From assembly GCA_024232355.1 (NCBI GenBank), contig JAAEPW010001321.1, positions 1-25,015 of the forward strand: 25,015 bases of DNA. Direction: 5' to 3'. The stretch comes from Chloroflexota bacterium. Its GTDB lineage: Bacteria > Chloroflexota > Anaerolineae > B4-G1. The notes under the pieces are model-generated. The model worked only from the letters and a program-made list of their open reading frames with translations. It searched no databases and was not told where the DNA came from. Shown here piece by piece: positions 18,701 to 25,015 of this stretch (positions within the stretch are counted from its first letter, which is position 1; each line of letters begins with the position of its first letter). A program made the translations under genes and the position numbers.

Positions 18701-21700
18701 TGGCGTTTCTCTCCGCCAGACCGCGAGAACTTGGGAGGAATCCGGCGGCGACATTCTCAGCTCCGGGTGGGCGGTTGGGTCGAGGACACTCGGAGACGCA
18801 GTTAGCCTGACCTTTGAGGGCACCTGGGCGGGTGTTGGTTTCTTGGCCAGGAGCGACGGCGGCGAGGCACAAGTCTTTATTGACGGCACTATCCTGGACG
18901 TCGTGGACACCTATAGCACCACCGAGCACGTAAAGAGTGTCTACTACTCTGGCCTTTCTACCTCCACCCACACCATCTCTATCACCGTCGGGGAGAACAA
19001 CCGGCGGGTCTACCTGGACTATATCGACGTGTGGGATGGCACACAAATGGCGGGAGGCCTGTTTGAGGAAGATGATGCCCGTATACACCATAGCAACAAG
19101 TGGAAGCATATTGACGACTCGGTGTCCAGTGGAGACAAATACATCGAGTTTGGCTGGAATGCTTGGTTCCCCTTTACGGGTGAGACTGTCACCTACCAGG
19201 CACTGGCCCACGGTGCGGCCGGTTTGGCCGAGGTTTTGGTAGACGGCGTCAGTCGGGGGCTCTTTGACCTCAACAGCAGCACTACCATCACCCGTACCTT
19301 TACCTTTGACGGCTTGGGCGCAGGTCCCCACATCATACAGGTCAAGAGGCACCAACAGGATCGAGTCACGATAGATGCTTTCATCGTGCCTGTAGTTGAG
19401 CCTCTCGGAGCTCCACCCTTGCCGACACCTACACTCACACCTGTGCCAACCCCGACTACCACACCTACACCAACTTTTACGCCCACGTCTATAAGCGCAG
19501 CGACGCCTACGCCGACTGCGACTTTGATACTTGTGCCAACGTTTACGCCCACGCCCGCAAGCACACCGGCACCTACGCCTACATTCACGCCGACGCCCAC
19601 ATTCACGCCCATAAGCACACCAACGCCTATAGCAACGCCCACACTGACGCCTACGATTACGTTTGCACCAACTACCACCCCCACCGCCACGACCACACCA
19701 ACTGCTACCGCTACGCCCACTTCTACAGCCTCCAACACTTCTTTCCAGATGATCAACAAACCTCTGGCAGCCCTTCGCCAGGTTGGTAGCGCTGCTCCAG
19801 AGCCGCGCTATCAACTCCAAGCCGTGGGGCAAGGCGCAAACGTTGAATTGGTCCTGGATGGAGGTACTCTCCAGACCATCACCGAACCCGGCATCTATAC
19901 CATCACCCTGCCTGCCGGTCGCCACCGGATGGACCTCTTTGCAAATAGAGGCGACGTGACGCTGGGAGGCTTTGGGTTGAACGAGAACGCTTCCCTGGTC
20001 TGGAACCTGAAGGATGTGCCGGAGGAAGCGTGGGACGGCGTCTACTCCCAAAAGTTCTGGGCCTTTACCTCGGACGCGCCCTTTCACTTTCTCCAGGGCG
20101 GCTCCGGCAACTGCTGGATTCACACAGTTCTGCCCTACGAATACGGCGAGAGCTACCATGTCCAGGTCGACCACCGCGTGCCGCTCTCCGGCGTGCAACC
20201 GCTCGTCGGGACCTTTGCCCCGCCGGCAATTAGCACGACGGTCGGGATCAAAGAGACCGCCTACGTCTGGCAGCACGAGATGCTTCCGAGCCAGCAGACC
20301 TACACCATCACCTTTGACGCTGTTCTAAACGACATGCAGCCCGGAGAAGTGCGCCGGGTCTCGAATGGCACATTGTTCAACTATACCAACCTGGGCGGTC
20401 AGGGACAGGCGACGCTTCCGCCCCTCTACGTCGCCGCGTCTCACATCTTGGCCTTTTCCCCGCTCACCAACACGACCACTCCCGGCGGCGTGGCCCACTA
20501 CGAGGCAACGCTCTACAATCCAACACCCACCGCCGACACCTACACCTTTGTGCTGGATGGACTGCCCTCCGGTTGGGCCACCGAACCGTTCACAGTGCCC
20601 GTCGGCGCGGGCGCACAAGTGATCGTGCCCGTGGCCGTGCCGGTTCCCACTGGCGCTGCACTGGGCGACTATGCCTTTGCCGCCCTGGTAGAGACCGGCT
20701 CCAGTGGTCGGGACGGCGTCCAGGCCCAATTGACGGTCGCCAACCTGCTAGAGATCGTTGCCACACCATCACAACTGAACGCAGACAACAGTGAGACCGT
20801 CACCTACACCGTCGCCATCACCAACCTAGAGGACGTAGAACGCACGTATAACCTGTCTGTGAACGGTCTATCGGGCAACGAGATCACCCTGCCCGCCGCA
20901 CTGATCGTTGGTGCGAACGATGTCGCCACCACGACGCTGCGCGTCACCGCACTGGCCCCGATGGGCCTGTACCCCTTACAAGTCTTGGCTGCCTACGAGG
21001 AGCCGGGGCGGGCCGTCCAGGCTGTCGACGACGCAACACTGGCCGTCCTCAGCGAACTGGGTGTCGAGATGAATCTCGCCCCGAGCACAAACACCGGCGG
21101 GCAAGGCTCACCGGCCGCTTATACCATGATCATCACCAACACCGGCTCGGTGGCCGACACCTACGACCTGACGGTGGAGGTGCCCGATGGCTGGAACGCG
21201 GACCTTTCCGCCAACAATGTGCAGGTTTCCGAGATCACGCTGACGCCCTACGTCTTTAACGCCGCGTCCTTGCAGCTGATCGTCGTCCCACCCGTGGGCA
21301 CACCGGCGGGAACGTACACCTTTACCATCAGCGCCAGCTCGCAGACCGATCCTGGCACGACGTTTACGACGGTGGGCACACTCGTCGTCTCTTCCTACGG
21401 CATCACCGTCCAGATCACGCCGCAATCCACGGCGATGGACCCGCCCAGCACCCACACGTGGGACGTGACCGTGACCAACACGGGCTCGGTAGCCGATACC
21501 TTTGACCTGATGCCCGGCGGTGTCGTCGCCGGTACGGTGCAGTTCAGCGCCAACCCGGTCACGCTCGCGGCTGGAGAGTCTACCGTGGTACAGTTAACGG
21601 CAGGGCCACTGGATTTTGCCTTGCCGCAAATCTATCCCTTTGCCGTCACCGCCGTTTCCCAGGGAGACGCTGACGTGTTCGGCTACGATCGGGCCGAGAT

Positions 21701-24700
21701 CGCCTTTGAGGGCTTTGAGGATGTCGAGGTGGCGCTGCAGCCCGTCAGCCAGACGATCACCAACACCTTTGAGGCGTCGTACCTGGTGGTCGTCACCAAC
21801 ACCGGCAACGTGGGCACCGTTTACGCTCTCAGCGCCTATGCCTTGACAGCTTCCTCCGATCCCGCGCTGAACTTGGAACTGGAGGTAGACGAGGTCTACA
21901 TCCCGCCGCGTATGGCTGCCGGTATCCTGCTAACGGCCAAGGCCAATGCCACCGGGACCTACGCTATCATCGTCCAGGCCGACTCGCAGACGGATGGCAG
22001 CACAGTCTCGAACACCGGCGTGGGCGAGTTGACCATCGTTTTGGTCAACCGGCCACCGCTCGCTGCCGACGACAGCGCCTCTACCGACGAGGATACATCC
22101 GTCGCCATCGACGTGCTGGCAAACGACAGTGATAGCGACGACAACACACTGAGTGTAGACACCGTGGCCCAGCCGTCAAACGGCATTGTGATCAACAACA
22201 CTGCCGACATCACCTACGAACCGGACGCCGACTATTGCGGCGACGACAACTTTACCTACGTCACCAGTGACGGTGTTCTGACCGACACCGCCACGGTGAA
22301 CGTCACCGTCGAATGTGTCAACGATGCCCCCGTAGCAGAGGATGACAGCACCACGGTAGTCGAGGACGCAGCCATCACGGTGGACGTGCTGGACAACGAC
22401 GGCGACGTAGACGGTGACACGCTGAGCATCGAGTCGATCACGCAACCCACCAGCGGCGTAGCAACTAACAATACTACCGACGTGACCTACACGACCGACG
22501 CCGACTACTGTGGACCGGACTCGTTCACCTACACGGTTTCCGACGGCGCCGCTCCGCTTGACGGTACTGACACCGCTACAGTGAACGTCACCGTCGAATG
22601 CGTCAACGACGCGCCGGAAATCACCGGTATCGGCAGTGCCACGACAAGAGAAGACACCCCGGTCGCAATAGACGTGTTGGTCAATGTCACCGACGTCGAT
22701 GGCGATCCGCTGACCGTCATCAGTGTCACTCAACCGGCGGATGGTACGGTCGTCATCAATCCGGACGACACCGTCACCTACGCGCCAGACACTGACTTTA
22801 ATGGCGAGGACAGCTTTACCTACACTGTCAGTGATGGCAACGGTGGTCAAGTAACAGGCACAGTGATCGTCACCATCACTGCAGTCAACGATGCCCCCAT
22901 CACGACGGATGACGATGTCGAGATCAACGAGGACACTGCTATCACGATTGACGTGCTGGACAATGATACTGATGTGGACATTGGCGACAGCCTGAGCGTT
23001 GATTCGATCACGCAACCTGCCAATGGTTCTGTGACCCACAACACTTTCGACGTAACCTATACACCTGACGCCGACTATTGTGGGCCAGACTCATTCACCT
23101 ACACCGCTTCCGATGGTAACGGCAGTACAGACACCGCCACGGTGAACGTCACCATCACTTGCGTCAACGATGCACCAGTAGCGACGGATGACAACGAGAC
23201 GGTGAACGAAGATACCATCGTCACAGCGGACGTGCTGGACAACGATACTGATGTGGATGGTGACATCCTGAGTGTCGAGTCGGTCACGCAGCCCGCCGAT
23301 GGCACAGTGGTCAATGGCACCATTGATGTGACCTACACGCCGGACCCTGATCATTGCGGCAATGACAGCTTTACCTACGTCGTCAGCGACGGTGTTCTGA
23401 CAGACACCGCTGTGGTGAACGTGACCATTACGTGTGTCAACAATGCACCGATAGCAGTGGATGACTCGGGGACGACAAATGAAGATACCGCGGTCACGGT
23501 AGATGTGTTGGTGAACGATACTGACATCGACACTGGTGACACGTTGAGCGTTGAATCAGTTACCCAGCCTGATAACGGCACCGTGACCAACAATGTCACC
23601 GATGTGACTTATGAACCAAACGCCAACTATTGTGGTGACGACAGCTTTACCTACGTTGTCAGTGATGGCGCACTCACGGACACTGCCATGGTGAGCCTCA
23701 CCATCACTTGTGTCAACGATATACCTGTAGCGGTAGACGACAATATTACGGTGACTGAGGATACATCCATCGTGGTGAATGTGCTGGCGAATGATACCGA
23801 CGTGGACACCGGCGATAGCCTGACCGTCGATTCGGTAACGCAGCCAAACGATGGTACCGTGACTAACAACACTGCCGATGTGACCTATGCACCCAACGCC
23901 AACTATTGCGGTAGCGACTCATTCACCTACACAGTGAGCGATGGAAACAACGGCACAGATACCGCCACGGTGAGCGTCACCGTCGAATGCGTCAACGACG
24001 CGCCGGAAATAATCGGTATCGGTAGCGCCACAACGGACGAAGATACCCCTGTCATAATAGACGTGTTGGTCAATGTCACTGACGTGGATGGCGATCCGTT
24101 GACTGTCATCAGTGTCACCCAACCAGCGGATGGCACCGTCGTCATCAACTCGGACAACACCGTCACCTACACACCCGACGCTGACTTTAACGGTGAGGAC
24201 AGCTTTACCTACACCGTCAGTGATGGCAACGGTGGCCAAGTGACAGGCACGATTGTTGTCACTGTCACTGCGTTCAACGATGCTCCAGTGACAGCAGATG
24301 ATGATGCGATGACGAACGAAGATACTGTTGTCGTGATAGACGTGCTGGTCAACGACACCGACGCCGACACTGGCGACACACTGTCTGTGGGCTCGGTCAC
24401 TCAGCCCACCAGTGGCGCAGTGGTCAACAATGGCACCGACGTGACCTACACGCCCAACGCCGACACCTGTGGCAGCGACTCGTTCACCTACACCGCCAGC
24501 GACGGAAACGGCGGCACAGACACCGCCACGGTGAACGTGACAGTCACCTGCATCAACGACGCGCCGGTAGCGGCGGACGACAGTACCACGACCGACGAAG
24601 ACACCGCCGTCACGATAGACGTGCTGGACAACGACACCGATGCCGATACCGGCGACACGCTGTTCGTGGACTCGGTGACGCAACCGGCGAACGGTACGGC

Positions 24701-25015
24701 AGTCAACAACACCACCGACGTGACCTACACACCGGACACCGATCACTGCGGGCCGGACTCGTTCACCTACACCGCCACCGACGGAAACGGTGGCACAGAC
24801 ACCGCCACGGTGAACGTCACCATCACCTGCATCAACGACACGCCAGGCGCAGTGGATGACGACGCCAATACCAACGAGGACACTGCCGTCACGATTGACG
24901 TGCTGGACAACGACACCGATGCCGATACCGGCGACACGCTGTTCGTGGACTCGGTGACGCAACCGGCGAACGGTACGGCAGTCAACAACATCACCGACGT
25001 GACCTACACACCGGA
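9717..25015 (+). CDS. Giant modular secreted protein with zinc-peptidase-like domain (B3), 3' end beyond window
   Basis: One uninterrupted frame of at least 5,099 codons; codon checks at widely spaced points keep the same frame and no stop appears before the edge. The start has GAGGAG in the A3 tail. Residues 1-33 are a signal peptide; 33-115 is the leader domain shared with B1 and B2. Then: HExxH peptidase-like region (about 116-680), TSP3-like repeats (683-1072), beta-rich regions with a helical island (1713-1808), possible IgGFc-binding-like region (about 2069-2451), three long tandem modules (2452-3229), Pro/Thr linker (about 3233-3340), five NEW3-like domains (about 3572-4110) and eleven cadherin-like repeats (from 4111). 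It is likely exported and surface-attached or released, with adhesive, calcium-binding and perhaps proteolytic functions; substrate unknown. The C-terminus and any sorting signal are not visible. Large antisense frames over it are treated as composition artefacts. Confidence 0.9.
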   Translation, partial: MKTKQVKSLVVSCVLALILLLLTIQFVSASVSPSRTEQPVAVVPPSSSTESGQAVPLQQPGGLTATLQAASELEVDFYPGNDDRNPVVHLPYLILYQNGDLTPEVSRTLYITVENVEAPPGIVVNVEITVSTQHCDPDGGGCLAFAPQIPVWREVKQHPANGPEPATSWENIIFSRTFTTSILYAGNVVSTPTDYFQVGVRVDGVPVGDFDPREYALLMENQVKGFLDADNDFLVRYYDMAPFGHKTRWGGPPAGTNWLLREDVMDYIQNDFTNLLTKTFETEIGWGLPGGLDPRWGSKDTTNFLNVDINDSGTYFHGRAGNNSSMHLTSYPRSWDGYTSLSAMIESSLSHEMFHNMQDSVMYTVINDDTWFWNPIGEGTAVLASVLISPTAQFTTAPLRQYSHFTGRYLNEFLNYTYNSSYKVLPDKIFNYSTALYWRFLYEQCGGLDAGGENPTEGMKVIWRALEEMYPKADDDPDPVANPSVVDGMEALMNEALTECSAFSTYTESLTTFASANYALLIENGRCAGVPDISQGCFYHDPNNMYSNPISTEIDYTGNLINRGYAITSSFGMDFVNIKLDPSTDNQTMTLSFSDPMGADEFHVQLWKLLDDPARVRKPQRIPNDNTPTQVLTMTNPDGDLIYTVPAISTTVFNRIGLIITRIDADEAIDGTGFYFIALDPNADSDGDGIPDSVEQRFGIEDADDDGDPNYLDLDSDGDTISDTIEAGLNLLNPVDTDSLITATTFITPSDKIPDFLDLDSDEDTISDTIEAGDDDLGTEPDNTDGDTRDGLPNYDYRDFDSDNDTILDLHEAGDDPNTIPIDTDLALISDKIPDYLDDDSDDDTIPDRIEAVDNDLLTPPWNSDTDNIPDFQDEDSDNNLLPDIVEVGPDPEDPRNTDANTEIIMVPDFRDSDNDNDGIPDTIEILQLYPNGFELDSDGDYIPDHLELDSDDDTIPDHTEAGADPLNPVNHDDDDLPDYRDLDSDADYIYDEYEATCSVSITGTVVGTGFPCNSDATNVLSPTLVVTDTIPDYIDIDSDGDGVLDSIEAGDDYLVTVPRDSNNDDVPDFRDPVIRYIASPSMWDMRWCIPFRTVPWGFDMGVACGLEIIRHTLENAGIDVGDDPPVPGMLFSTTPFPTLPAGSAQSVIAASATHTTTSIGASFTTSHTILAGDLQATWNTDAWAGAQFISLTVPWAHLYDESNTLVATGTVEARPIIFSDGEKSSAIALAMGDALTYTVEGTGSAAFYAPAIDGLGVGGQWFAHTAQVQSVVTYGVGLQGAVVIVGGQEYTGTFVLVTTDTVTLEGRGHTLTPNFADHVLIEAESANLQIAGSADQQVAYSGYTGPITITEHTTELDRVELNGPAARDLSLALVPAESSITPVETASFQADIHSNQDDTYTLTVAPPMGWQAQVDANGHITITPALDAAPGTYHVHVAAQSQSVNPAHPLFSTAIHQVTILPWQGLKLSVVPDPVTTVPMGPIDSDSELGDINNGQVQVPDAAYVATITNTSSTGHTFDVQVIPDGFPVEWIMLGGAGRLPTTTVTLPAGGTGNLGVYVSPVGLETLPPIGTEYPFTIHATAADDPALTQSAPETFVMPPIPFAQVSAQPDLVYATPGLTTTFEAGVRNVGNVSDTFELEVTLSSVDYQSAVINDQPVILPGETDVMPVELLITDGEIGRNYHARVGTWCGPYKPSAHVTVRLVSPCVFEIYQAARAATQLDDAQLRQALDNLAFQLERWEQDPGNTALRDRTVAALEDVITRVQARYPLAGTGDLETLTAAPTIEGFCAPISNLQNTLTRIAERNVAVTIQPGFDATLVGQPVTYTLTLENQGTLTTTYGASLQVCESASLQACDSLVSGVQYTIPAGEALAIPIVVTPTDLGYYTLAADVQAVEDSLIQAQATAGLNVVDRFVQVVSVSADPDFVELGPNTVDLYAQVANVAGIAQEGQALVHVISPEGDPVYTNTLPVTLVPALQLQGLDLGTASTDGWGEGVYTITLDIVDEVGDPILDGSGYGHLLAGTGLRVGNSVQPALVVPGTVTVTTAIVAERTAPHTGSEGDGSSELSNIYSFYMPAALTANTEDPRDQLFYVVGLRPETTYVAQRFDEDTMTWTHVLTDSVVMDQVNVHVTGILPDQLYRVQASQPLLLVVTSNEGSLVPAATSDLKFRGRRFIFVGNYEGAYNRSRASVFGLEDSTTVTMEVRAYQDDWTTPLATLTHTLNADEYWFEEIATDRDTTTVMRVTADRDVIVYRTSNDNDELDTAMSDNGTPYGKVFYFAPVPHAFHNVMLLFNTEPLSATVHIYGLDTPYTTTVILEPYGAQTVDLKNHPADYFKIVSDRTLSVIGGGVYPGQLQPDSSKADDAIWEILPTRMGDQYLYQTNLLHSRGQSIVREYTEFDTGPLHDVEIATAISLVDKSTDHLWYTNGLNYLASRPFTVTLEVISRTVPPGIIRHEENHDVHYTPAAWNRTGNDRMSRGYYAQSDAAGATASMSFEAPWVGVGFFTNSDGGQAEVFIDGASYGIVDTYSRIADTTSVYYSGLSTGTHTISITVLDTQNDFSNGYYVRLDYFDSWDGTEMAGGTFEESDARVYLSPRWLYRTNSAASGGTYFDADVRHRPSSAWFPFTGDSITYQGIAHTGGGQVEIFVDGVSQGFFDFHNYSSHITRTYTFEGLGVGPHILQVRAYRSVASVDAFITPGVPPTHEPPVQQGVVRYEEDAPILRYNGAPLPQTIRSWNVFGKDRLSAGHMAESRTPGDTVSLSFKGPWVGVGFFTASNGGQTEVRIDGASQGIVDTYSRVDDVTSVYYSGLSTGTHTISITVLDTKNDLSTNNYVRLDYFDSWDGTQMAEGVFEQDDTRVYRSTRWLQRTNSVASGGTYFDADVRYRPSNAWFPFTGDSVTYQAIASQGGGWVEIFVDDASQGFFDLDTFSSSHVTRTYTFEGLGAGPHILQVQGYRGVASVDAFITPGVPPTHEPPVQQGVVRYEDDAPALRYNGVSLRQTARTWEESGGDILSSGWAVGSRTLGDAVSLTFEGTWAGVGFLARSDGGEAQVFIDGTILDVVDTYSTTEHVKSVYYSGLSTSTHTISITVGENNRRVYLDYIDVWDGTQMAGGLFEEDDARIHHSNKWKHIDDSVSSGDKYIEFGWNAWFPFTGETVTYQALAHGAAGLAEVLVDGVSRGLFDLNSSTTITRTFTFDGLGAGPHIIQVKRHQQDRVTIDAFIVPVVEPLGAPPLPTPTLTPVPTPTTTPTPTFTPTSISAATPTPTATLILVPTFTPTPASTPAPTPTFTPTPTFTPISTPTPIATPTLTPTITFAPTTTPTATTTPTATATPTSTASNTSFQMINKPLAALRQVGSAAPEPRYQLQAVGQGANVELVLDGGTLQTITEPGIYTITLPAGRHRMDLFANRGDVTLGGFGLNENASLVWNLKDVPEEAWDGVYSQKFWAFTSDAPFHFLQGGSGNCWIHTVLPYEYGESYHVQVDHRVPLSGVQPLVGTFAPPAISTTVGIKETAYVWQHEMLPSQQTYTITFDAVLNDMQPGEVRRVSNGTLFNYTNLGGQGQATLPPLYVAASHILAFSPLTNTTTPGGVAHYEATLYNPTPTADTYTFVLDGLPSGWATEPFTVPVGAGAQVIVPVAVPVPTGAALGDYAFAALVETGSSGRDGVQAQLTVANLLEIVATPSQLNADNSETVTYTVAITNLEDVERTYNLSVNGLSGNEITLPAALIVGANDVATTTLRVTALAPMGLYPLQVLAAYEEPGRAVQAVDDATLAVLSELGVEMNLAPSTNTGGQGSPAAYTMIITNTGSVADTYDLTVEVPDGWNADLSANNVQVSEITLTPYVFNAASLQLIVVPPVGTPAGTYTFTISASSQTDPGTTFTTVGTLVVSSYGITVQITPQSTAMDPPSTHTWDVTVTNTGSVADTFDLMPGGVVAGTVQFSANPVTLAAGESTVVQLTAGPLDFALPQIYPFAVTAVSQGDADVFGYDRAEIAFEGFEDVEVALQPVSQTITNTFEASYLVVVTNTGNVGTVYALSAYALTASSDPALNLELEVDEVYIPPRMAAGILLTAKANATGTYAIIVQADSQTDGSTVSNTGVGELTIVLVNRPPLAADDSASTDEDTSVAIDVLANDSDSDDNTLSVDTVAQPSNGIVINNTADITYEPDADYCGDDNFTYVTSDGVLTDTATVNVTVECVNDAPVAEDDSTTVVEDAAITVDVLDNDGDVDGDTLSIESITQPTSGVATNNTTDVTYTTDADYCGPDSFTYTVSDGAAPLDGTDTATVNVTVECVNDAPEITGIGSATTREDTPVAIDVLVNVTDVDGDPLTVISVTQPADGTVVINPDDTVTYAPDTDFNGEDSFTYTVSDGNGGQVTGTVIVTITAVNDAPITTDDDVEINEDTAITIDVLDNDTDVDIGDSLSVDSITQPANGSVTHNTFDVTYTPDADYCGPDSFTYTASDGNGSTDTATVNVTITCVNDAPVATDDNETVNEDTIVTADVLDNDTDVDGDILSVESVTQPADGTVVNGTIDVTYTPDPDHCGNDSFTYVVSDGVLTDTAVVNVTITCVNNAPIAVDDSGTTNEDTAVTVDVLVNDTDIDTGDTLSVESVTQPDNGTVTNNVTDVTYEPNANYCGDDSFTYVVSDGALTDTAMVSLTITCVNDIPVAVDDNITVTEDTSIVVNVLANDTDVDTGDSLTVDSVTQPNDGTVTNNTADVTYAPNANYCGSDSFTYTVSDGNNGTDTATVSVTVECVNDAPEIIGIGSATTDEDTPVIIDVLVNVTDVDGDPLTVISVTQPADGTVVINSDNTVTYTPDADFNGEDSFTYTVSDGNGGQVTGTIVVTVTAFNDAPVTADDDAMTNEDTVVVIDVLVNDTDADTGDTLSVGSVTQPTSGAVVNNGTDVTYTPNADTCGSDSFTYTASDGNGGTDTATVNVTVTCINDAPVAADDSTTTDEDTAVTIDVLDNDTDADTGDTLFVDSVTQPANGTAVNNTTDVTYTPDTDHCGPDSFTYTATDGNGGTDTATVNVTITCINDTPGAVDDDANTNEDTAVTIDVLDNDTDADTGDTLFVDSVTQPANGTAVNNITDVTYTP
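10062..11756 (+). other. Zinc metallopeptidase-like domain of the giant protein
   Basis: HEMFH at residues 351-355 (10767-10781) is followed by Glu378 in [12 protein letters not shown], a spacing of 23 residues from the second His, the arrangement of gluzincin peptidases. The residues around the motif ([13 protein letters not shown]) have helical character. The segment is richer in A+T and in aromatic residues than the rest of the gene, and has several cysteines. I cannot place it in a named peptidase family. Boundaries are approximate. Confidence 0.7.
11763..12932 (+). repeat. TSP3-like calcium-binding repeats in the giant protein
   Basis: Residues 683-1072 hold more than a dozen Asp-rich loops of the type DSDGDGIPD followed by x-x-E, alternating with [14 protein letters not shown] spacers. 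This is the pattern of thrombospondin type 3 or EF-hand-like calcium loops. Many loops have Thr where Gly is usual (DGDTISD, DDDTIPD). Calcium would be expected to stiffen this stretch between the peptidase-like domain and the long beta-rich part. Confidence 0.85.
12933..14100 (+). other. Beta-rich region of unknown family in the giant protein
   Basis: About 390 residues with the Thr/Val/Gly-rich alternation of beta-sandwich proteins but no motif I recognise. It starts with an unusual Trp/Cys/Met-rich stretch ([19 protein letters not shown]). Base composition becomes more G+C-rich here than in the upstream TSP3 part. Confidence 0.5.
13691..13731 (+). repeat. In-frame CTGCA/GATC-type micro-repeat in the giant gene
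   Basis: ATCTGCAAATCTGCAGATC is followed by GGATCTGCGGATC: overlapping copies of an ATCTGC unit and its complement GCAGAT. It codes in frame for a Gln/Ala/Ser-rich patch ([13 protein letters not shown]) in the beta-rich region. This looks like inserted repeat DNA, as at the other two micro-repeat sites in this window. Confidence 0.5.
14101..15920 (+). other. NEW3/CARDB-like beta domains around a helical island
   Basis: Segments with [36 protein letters not shown] and [18 protein letters not shown] fit the NEW3/CARDB/DUF11 style of immunoglobulin-like domain. Between them, residues 1713-1808 (14853-15140) are strongly helical, with heptad-like Leu/Ala spacing ([18 protein letters not shown]), and are the only clearly alpha-helical spacer I see in the giant apart from the peptidase-like region. 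Domain assignments are by pattern only. Confidence 0.5.
15244..15290 (+). repeat. In-frame CAAGTCTG-type micro-repeat in the giant gene
   Basis: GAGTCTACAAGTTTGC, GAGTCTGCAAG and TCTGCAAGCGTGC are successive variants of one unit, bounded by CGAGTC at 15244 and its complement GACTCG at 15285-15290. It encodes [16 protein letters not shown], adding two cysteines within a CARDB-like domain. Confidence 0.55.
15921..17069 (+). other. Possible IgGFc-binding-like N-terminal region in the giant protein
   Basis: Residues about 2069-2451 contain blocks such as [38 protein letters not shown] and [16 protein letters not shown]. The recurring 'surface Asp, then V-x-V-Y/I' pattern resembles the beta-propeller-like N-terminal region of IgGFc-binding-type proteins. 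Low-confidence recognition; it could be another beta-rich fold. Confidence 0.35.
17070..19397 (+). repeat. Three tandem ~260-270-residue modules in the giant protein
   Basis: Modules start at 17070 (residue 2452), 17850 (2712) and 18657 (2981); spacing is 260 then 269 residues, and the third is about 249. Each has two beta-sandwich halves. The first half is [21 protein letters not shown] and DYFDSWDGT. The second is WFPFTG(D/E), GG-x-[17 protein letters not shown] and GPHILQV. The pattern resembles galactose-binding-like carbohydrate-binding domains. Copies 1 and 2 are the most alike; copy 3 is more divergent. Confidence 0.85.
19413..19734 (+). other. Pro/Thr-rich linker in the giant protein
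   Basis: About 107 residues dominated by TPT, TPTFTPT and ATPT motifs encoded by degenerate ACGCCC/ACACC codons. It is probably an extended, possibly glycosylated stalk separating the tandem modules from the C-terminal beta domains. Confidence 0.85.
19735..20429 (+). other. Unassigned beta-rich segment after the linker
   Basis: About 230 residues containing [29 protein letters not shown] and a lone Cys in GSGNCWIH. It has beta-strand character but no family is recognised. Confidence 0.4.
20430..22046 (+). repeat. Five NEW3-like immunoglobulin domains in the giant protein
   Basis: Five ~105-115-residue units start near 20430, 20745, 21055, 21395 and 21715. The shared pattern is [17 protein letters not shown], a W or L strand, a PAG-type turn, and a closing YPL/YTF-x-V-x-A strand. 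NTGSVADT is repeated almost exactly in units 3 and 4. This is the NEW3/COG1470-like pattern typical of bacterial surface proteins. Confidence 0.7.
22047..25015 (+). repeat. Eleven cadherin-like (tandem-95 type) repeats, continuing past the edge
   Basis: Units begin at an N-x-x-P motif (mostly NDAP) at 22047, 22320, 22605, 22887, 23166, 23439, 23715, 23994, 24276, 24555 and 24834, giving 91-95 residues each. The pattern is DD-x-x-x-T-x-EDT-x-x-x-DVL-x-ND-x-D, SV-x-QP-x-x-G, VTYTP, DSFTYT and TATVNVT. Eight of the ten complete units have a Cys pair (YCG or TCG and EC/TC before NDAP). Units 3 and 8 lack both. Such Asp/Glu-rich repeats normally bind calcium between domains and form long adhesive stalks. 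Confidence 0.9.

Noticed and set aside
18045..20276. Minus-strand 743-residue open frame
   Set aside because: Antisense to the tandem modules and the Pro/Thr linker. Its Arg/Cys/Gly-rich core is simply the reverse complement of the linker codons.
22176..24994. Many Ser/Thr/Val-rich minus-strand frames, plus longer ones at 22176-23039 and 23919-24962
   Set aside because: They recur in the same position in each cadherin-like repeat, as expected for antisense shadows of a coding tandem array.
22047..25015. CRISPR-like array because of regular ~280-bp repeats
   Set aside because: The period is 273-285 bp, repeats are protein-coding and degenerate at third positions, and there are no short identical repeats with unique spacers.

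Overview
The window most resembles a Chloroflexota (Anaerolineae/Caldilinea-like) chromosome segment. This is an inference from style, not from a marker gene. The clues are giant modular secreted proteins with DUF11/NEW3-like, thrombospondin type 3-like and 'tandem-95' cadherin-like repeats, proline/threonine stalks, and short GCAAG- and CTGCA-type tandem repeats dropped in frame into coding regions. No rRNA, tRNA, CRISPR array, integrase or transposase is visible.

Layout. (1) 27-1406, minus strand: a 459-residue protein of the phage/plasmid-associated type with a CxxC...C motif and no known function. (2) 1407-1877: a divergent intergenic region with two small dyads. (3) 1878-2549, plus strand: an orphan OmpR/PhoB-type response regulator. 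(4) 2550-3014: a gene-free region with a 101-bp GC-rich foldback, a TATAAT box and an AT-rich foldback. (5) 3015 to the right edge: one co-directional, tightly packed gene cluster that looks like an operon. It holds a 68-residue small ORF, a 950-residue membrane-anchored transglutaminase-like protein whose catalytic Cys is replaced by Ser, and then a cassette present three times. In each cassette a membrane-anchored surface protein (family A) is followed by a gene starting with the same secreted leader domain (family B). In copies 1 and 2 the B gene stops after about 135 residues. In copy 3 the leader runs into one open frame that reaches the window edge: at least 5,099 residues in 15.3 kb, with no in-frame stop.

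The giant protein reads, in order: signal peptide and B leader domain; a probable zinc metallopeptidase domain (HEMFH, then Glu 23 residues later in NPIGEG); aspartate-rich TSP3-like calcium-binding repeats; several beta-rich regions interrupted by a helical island; a possible IgGFc-binding-like region; three tandem ~260-270-residue modules; a Pro/Thr linker; five NEW3-like domains; and at least eleven ~93-residue cadherin-like repeats, still continuing at the edge.

Working model (inference): a cell-surface or secreted adhesin/protease system. Each membrane-anchored A protein is paired with a B leader domain, the transglutaminase-like protein assists at the membrane, and the upstream response regulator may control expression. 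The repeated A-B cassette, with two free-standing leader-domain copies upstream of a giant effector, is the most unusual aspect.
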